Source of the DNA: Thermohalobaculum sp045106875
Lineage (GTDB): Bacteria > Pseudomonadota > Alphaproteobacteria > Rhodobacterales > Rhodobacteraceae
Length of the DNA stretch: 27,620 bases
Direction of reading: 5' to 3'
NCBI GenBank assembly: GCA_045106875.1
Contig: JBGCFK010000215.1
Coordinates: forward strand, 1-27,620
The notes below the pieces were generated by a model. That model ran no database searches and was not told the origin of the DNA. It worked only from the letters and a program-made list of their open reading frames with translations. Within the stretch, counting starts at the first letter, position 1, and every line of letters begins with the position of its first letter. This document shows positions 24,631 through 27,620 of this stretch, piece by piece. Made by a program: the position numbers and the translations under genes.

Positions 24631-26064
24631 TCAGGCTACTCCCTGCAACTTGCGGGCTTCATAGGCGGCAAGTGCGCGCTCACGTCCTTCACTTAGGCCG
24701 ATGACGGGCGTCGGGTAGGGGGTCTGTGGAACACATTCCCACGATTTTGGGATTGCATCGTAAAATGACTGTGCATCCTCGTGTCCAGCCCGGTGAATAA
24801 GGAACCTGTCGCGGTATGTTCCGCCCGGGTCGAATTTTTCAGCCTGGGTGTCAGGATTGTAGACCCTAAAGTATGGTGCTGCGTCCGGCCCTGATCCCGC
24901 CGTCCACTGCCAACCCATGGAATTTGCGGCAGGATCCCAGTCGATCAGGCAGTCGCGGAACCAAGCCTCGCCAACTTTCCAGTGGGTCATAAGATGTTTG
25001 GTGAGAAAGCTCGCCGTCAACATTCGCGTACGGTTGTGCATTGTGCCGGTGATGTACATCTCGCGCATGGCAGCGTCCACCATCTCGACCCCGGTCATGC
25101 CGCGCCGCCAACGCTCGGCATCCTCGTTGTCCTCGCGCCAGGGAAACGCATCCCATTCGCTGCGCCAATTGCCGGTTTCGATTTCAGGCGTGTGGTAGAG
25201 CAGGTGATAGGCGAACTCGCGCCAGATGACTTCTTTCAGGAAATGCTCGGCTTCGCGCGAATGCCCCCGCGTCGCCATCGCCTCGGCGCCAGCATGCCAC
25301 AGCGTATGGGGTGAAATCTCGCCATAGGTCAGGTTCTCAGACAAGCCAGAGACTGCAAACTTCGCAGGGAAATCCCGCTCTGATTTGTATCGATCGATCC
25401 TGTTGTCGATGAACGCGTCCAACCTGTCCCGCGCTGCGGCCTCGCCAACCACTGCGTGGCGCGCGACGATCTTGGAACCCCGGTGCATTTCCACACCAAG
25501 CTCCCAATCGGCCAGTGTATCAGAAGCAGGCCAAGTCGGCGCAGGGGCAAGACTTCCGGGTGCTGTCAAAGGCGCAGCAACGCCGCGATCTCTGACCGAT
25601 TTCCAGAATGGCGTGTAGACGCGGTATATGCCGCCGGTTTTTGTCTCAACCGTCCACGGCTCGAACAGCAGAGACGCATTGACACTGTCGACTTCCAGCC
25701 CCTCGTCTTTCAAAGCCGCCTTGATGTCAGTGTCACGGGAAATCGATTGCGCATCGTACAGCCGCGACCAGACCACTCGCCGTGCACCAGTTTCAGCGAT
25801 CAGGCTTTTTAAGGTGTCCAGCGCTCCACCCCTGCGTAGGATCAACCGACTGCCACGTTCTTCCAGATCTCGGGCCAAAGCGCCAAGGCTCTCACCCAGT
25901 CGCCATTTCGGCGCGATGCCATATTTTTGCTCGATCAGCGGATCAAGAATGAAGACCGGTACAACGGGACCATTCCCTTCAAGCGCCTTCACCCAACCGG
26001 GATGGTCGGAAAGGCGCAGATCGCGGCGAAGCCAGAGGATTGTTGGAGTTGAGGAAGTTGACAT
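24631..26064 (-). CDS. phrB: Deoxyribodipyrimidine photolyase
   Basis: 477 residues. Repairs UV-made cyclobutane pyrimidine dimers in DNA using blue light, FAD and an antenna pigment. The N-terminal antenna domain (about 1-170) opens with ILWLRRDLRLSDHPG; the FAD domain has TYGEISPHTLW, WREFAYHLLYHTPE, the core MHNRTRMLTASFLTKHLM, and WDPAANSMGWQWTAGSGPDAAPYFR, holding tryptophans of the electron-transfer chain. First gene of the minus-strand unit; phrA of R. sphaeroides is a known RpoE target. An RpoE-type promoter lies 26 bases upstream. Class I CPD photolyase is more likely than (6-4) or cryptochrome, but substrate class was not tested. Confidence 0.93.
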   Translation of the reverse strand: MSTSSTPTILWLRRDLRLSDHPGWVKALEGNGPVVPVFILDPLIEQKYGIAPKWRLGESLGALARDLEERGSRLILRRGGALDTLKSLIAETGARRVVWSRLYDAQSISRDTDIKAALKDEGLEVDSVNASLLFEPWTVETKTGGIYRVYTPFWKSVRDRGVAAPLTAPGSLAPAPTWPASDTLADWELGVEMHRGSKIVARHAVVGEAAARDRLDAFIDNRIDRYKSERDFPAKFAVSGLSENLTYGEISPHTLWHAGAEAMATRGHSREAEHFLKEVIWREFAYHLLYHTPEIETGNWRSEWDAFPWREDNEDAERWRRGMTGVEMVDAAMREMYITGTMHNRTRMLTASFLTKHLMTHWKVGEAWFRDCLIDWDPAANSMGWQWTAGSGPDAAPYFRVYNPDTQAEKFDPGGTYRDRFLIHRAGHEDAQSFYDAIPKSWECVPQTPYPTPVIGLSEGRERALAAYEARKLQGVA

Positions 26065-26089
26065 TCAGAGCCGCATTGCTGGTTTCGGT

Positions 26090-26119
26090 GAGATATGCGC
26101 CCGGGGACATAGTGGATCT
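26090..26119 (-). promoter_or_regulatory. RpoE-type promoter of the photolyase unit
   Basis: On the minus strand AGATCC (26119-26114), 18 bases, then TATCTC (26095-26090). This differs from the TGATCC -35 element by one base and keeps exactly the spacing of the chrR-like promoter. Transcription would begin about 20 bases before the photolyase ATG. Confidence 0.55.
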
Positions 26120-26200
26120 TGAGGATATGGAAAGGACTTCCTGTATTTGGTACAAAAGCGGCGTTTTTAGAAAGGAGTCTTTAACGATTCTGTCCCAGCT

Positions 26201-26221
26201 TTGGTCAAGTTAAGAGACCAA
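26201..26221. repeat. Inverted repeat TTGGTC-N9-GACCAA
   Basis: Perfect 6-bp arms at 26201-26206 and 26216-26221 around 9 bases. It lies 25 bp before the small coiled-coil gene, in its probable promoter or leader, and may be an operator or a leader hairpin just before the ribosome site. Confidence 0.4.
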
Positions 26222-26245
26222 CCAGCCCTGCGAGGAGGTATGACG

Positions 26246-26455
26246 ATGAGTGCGACGATCATTCCACTGCCCGGCTTCTGCGAGGTCAATTCCAATCAGG
26301 AGCCCGCTTCGGGTCCGCTAAAAATGGAATTGCGCCGTGCCCGGATTCGTATCGCCCAACTTGAAACCAGCTTGACCGAAGCGATGCGTGACAACCTGTC
26401 AAACTTCAACAGAGCCCGCGATGCGGAACGCCAGTTGAAAGAATTGAGACGCTGA
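26246..26455 (+). CDS. Small coiled-coil-like protein
   Basis: 69 residues, family not recognised. The ATG at 26246 is chosen because AGGAGG ends 7 bases upstream; an ATG at 26240 would sit too close to it. Residues 1-25 are hydrophobic and Pro-rich (MSATIIPLPGFCE); residues about 26-69 form a charged amphipathic helix (ELRRARIRIAQLETSLTEAMRDN...RQLKELRR) with heptad-like Leu/Ile spacing, suggesting dimerisation. Divergent from the photolyase unit across about 180 bp and convergent with creD. The strong ribosome site suggests it is truly translated. Confidence 0.7.
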   Translation: MSATIIPLPGFCEVNSNQEPASGPLKMELRRARIRIAQLETSLTEAMRDNLSNFNRARDAERQLKELRR

Positions 26456-26469
26456 GAATGTCCTGCTTC

Positions 26470-26509
26470 CCCTGCGGCGCGGGCGGGAGGAACGACCCGC
26501 ACCGCAGGG
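26470..26509. terminator. Hairpin between converging genes
   Basis: CCCTGCGG (26470-26477) pairs perfectly with CCGCAGGG (26502-26509), and GCGGG/CCCGC continues the stem after one mismatch, giving about 13 paired bases and a 12-base loop. It lies exactly between the ends of the small coiled-coil gene and creD, so it probably stops transcription from both sides, though no T-tract is present. Confidence 0.6.
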
Positions 26510-26516
26510 CCAGACC

Positions 26517-27620
26517 TCACGCTGCCTGCACAGCGGGGCCGGAGCTCTGCGTACCGGACCACGGCTCGTTCCGGGTCAGGACCATGACCAGCGCAATCGC
26601 GACGAAGGACAGGATCGAGCCCGCGAGCAACGCATAATCAGTTGATTGCAGGATCAGATACAGCACCCCATAAAGCGCGATGAGGCTTGCCCCAAGTACG
26701 GTCCATCGCTTGCCGAGGCCAAGGCCAGATCGGCCATAAAAGCTGATCAGCCCGATCGTGGCCGCGCTTGCACCCAGATAGGACCAGCCAAACCCGAACT
26801 GTTCAGCAAAGCTGAGCAGCAGCAGGAAAAACACACACTGCGCAATGCCGATCAGCAGGAACTGTGCGGGGTGGACGCGACGCGCGGACAGTCGCTCGGA
26901 CAGAAACACCGTCAGAAACGTCAGGGCAATGAACAGAATGCCGTATTTCGCGGCACGCGTGACCTGCTGATAGATGTCCACCGGGCTGTAGAACCGCACG
27001 CCAAAAGCGCTCGCGTCGAAGTTCGGGTTGCGGGAGACTTGAGCGATTTCCCGCGCCAGATGCGGCACCTCCCATCTTGCTGTGAACCCCGTGTCGTTGA
27101 CTTCACGTGTCTTGGGGAGGAATTCGCCCGAGAAGCTAGGATGCGGCCAATCCGAAGTCATATCAATCACAGTCAGTCGCCCAGTCGGTGAAAAGGAGAG
27201 CTGGTCCGCGCCGTTCAGCCCCATACTCAACGCGAATGCATCAAGCCCACGCGGATCACCAATATTGGCCTGGATGCCACCACCTGGGCCCACGGCTGCA
27301 CCTGGTTCCAGATCGAAGGTGCGCCCGCCGGTCTTCAGGACAGCAGCCCCTGTGAAAGAGCGCGTTCGCGGCATGGCAATACTCAACACCGCCTTGTCCC
27401 AAAGCACCGTCTCGCGCCCGCCCATAACACCCGCAATTCGGTCCAGGTCGAAGCCAAACGCCATGTCGAGATCGACGGAGTAGACCGGCACATCGAAGAT
27501 ACCCCTGCTACGGATCTGGCTGGTTGCATTTGCCGAAACAGTCAGGTCCTCGGGCATCAGCACCACGGGCGCACCGCGCTCGGTATATGTCTCGGTGCGC
27601 TTTGCACCATCCTCGTCCTC
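26517..27620 (-). CDS. creD: CreD-type inner membrane protein, 5' end outside window
   Basis: Open to the right edge; 367 residues are visible of the usual approximately 450. The first visible part is periplasmic with the CreD pattern RSRGIFDVPVYSVDL, GLNGADQLSFSPTG and HPSFSGEFLP; it is followed by FYSPVDIYQQVTRAAKYGILFIALTFLTVFL, the most conserved stretch, and about six membrane segments up to residue ~350. CreD belongs to the CreBC regulon in enterobacteria and affects envelope integrity and colicin tolerance; in alphaproteobacteria it often occurs without CreBC. The apparent GTG/ATG starts near 27566 are internal. Confidence 0.9.
   Translation of the reverse strand, partial: EDEDGAKRTETYTERGAPVVLMPEDLTVSANATSQIRSRGIFDVPVYSVDLDMAFGFDLDRIAGVMGGRETVLWDKAVLSIAMPRTRSFTGAAVLKTGGRTFDLEPGAAVGPGGGIQANIGDPRGLDAFALSMGLNGADQLSFSPTGRLTVIDMTSDWPHPSFSGEFLPKTREVNDTGFTARWEVPHLAREIAQVSRNPNFDASAFGVRFYSPVDIYQQVTRAAKYGILFIALTFLTVFLSERLSARRVHPAQFLLIGIAQCVFFLLLLSFAEQFGFGWSYLGASAATIGLISFYGRSGLGLGKRWTVLGASLIALYGVLYLILQSTDYALLAGSILSFVAIALVMVLTRNEPWSGTQSSGPAVQAA

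Noticed and set aside
1..27620. tRNA/rRNA genes, insertion sequences, CRISPR arrays, prophage genes
   Set aside because: Gaps between genes are short, and none showed cloverleaf, transposase or regularly spaced repeat structure on reading.

Overview
The window looks like a chromosomal segment of a marine Rhodobacterales (Roseobacter-type) alphaproteobacterium. The evidence is gene content: a B12-dependent class II ribonucleotide reductase, a cysK-trgB pair like the tellurite-resistance locus of Rhodobacter sphaeroides, a ChrR relative, and a photolyase / flavin oxidase / DUF1365 / Cfa-like series known from alphaproteobacterial singlet-oxygen regulons. No tRNA, rRNA, insertion sequence, prophage or CRISPR array was seen. 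Coding density is high and most genes lie on the minus strand.

Left part (1-5421): the 3' part of a UbiH-type flavin monooxygenase (+), a 67-residue acidic peptide with a double-glycine-leader-like motif (-), then nrdJ (-) with a hairpin terminator downstream. The 388-bp gap upstream of nrdJ is dense in signals: a strong NrdR box, a weaker second one, a DnaA-box dyad and an 8-bp inverted repeat.

Middle part (5422-14725), all minus: sseA, a GNAT acetyltransferase and an 885-residue membrane protein with an N-terminal lipoyl/biotinyl-like fold and a long Ala/Pro-rich region (no family recognised); a TIM-barrel sugar isomerase/epimerase with a GT92/DUF23-like glycosyltransferase; a stand-alone alanyl-tRNA editing protein (AlaX); and a DUF3772-MscS mechanosensitive channel.

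Sulfur/tellurite part (14781-17067): cysK and trgB (AIG2-like plus Nudix domains). Both have nearly the same 16-bp palindrome about 80 bp before the start codon, suggesting one shared regulator. A TrgA-like small membrane protein lies about 4 kb away.

Photo-oxidative stress / lipid modification part (17226-26119): two converging transcription units. The plus unit (ChrR-like, Tat-exported DUF6134-like protein, SDR) starts at a TGATCC-N18-TATACC promoter. The minus unit (photolyase, flavin amine-oxidase-like protein, DUF1365, Cfa-like methyltransferase, TrgA-like protein, GPH-type transporter) starts at AGATCC-N18-TATCTC. Both resemble promoters of the RpoE (ECF11) sigma factor that answers singlet oxygen. 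No rpoE is present, and the ChrR-like protein lacks both zinc-binding cysteines of the anti-sigma domain while keeping all cupin ligands. The Cfa-like enzyme has two changed bicarbonate-site residues, so the product may be a methylated or furan fatty acid and not a cyclopropane.

Right end: a 69-residue coiled-coil-like protein (+), a strong hairpin, and the 3' part of creD (-), which runs off the window.
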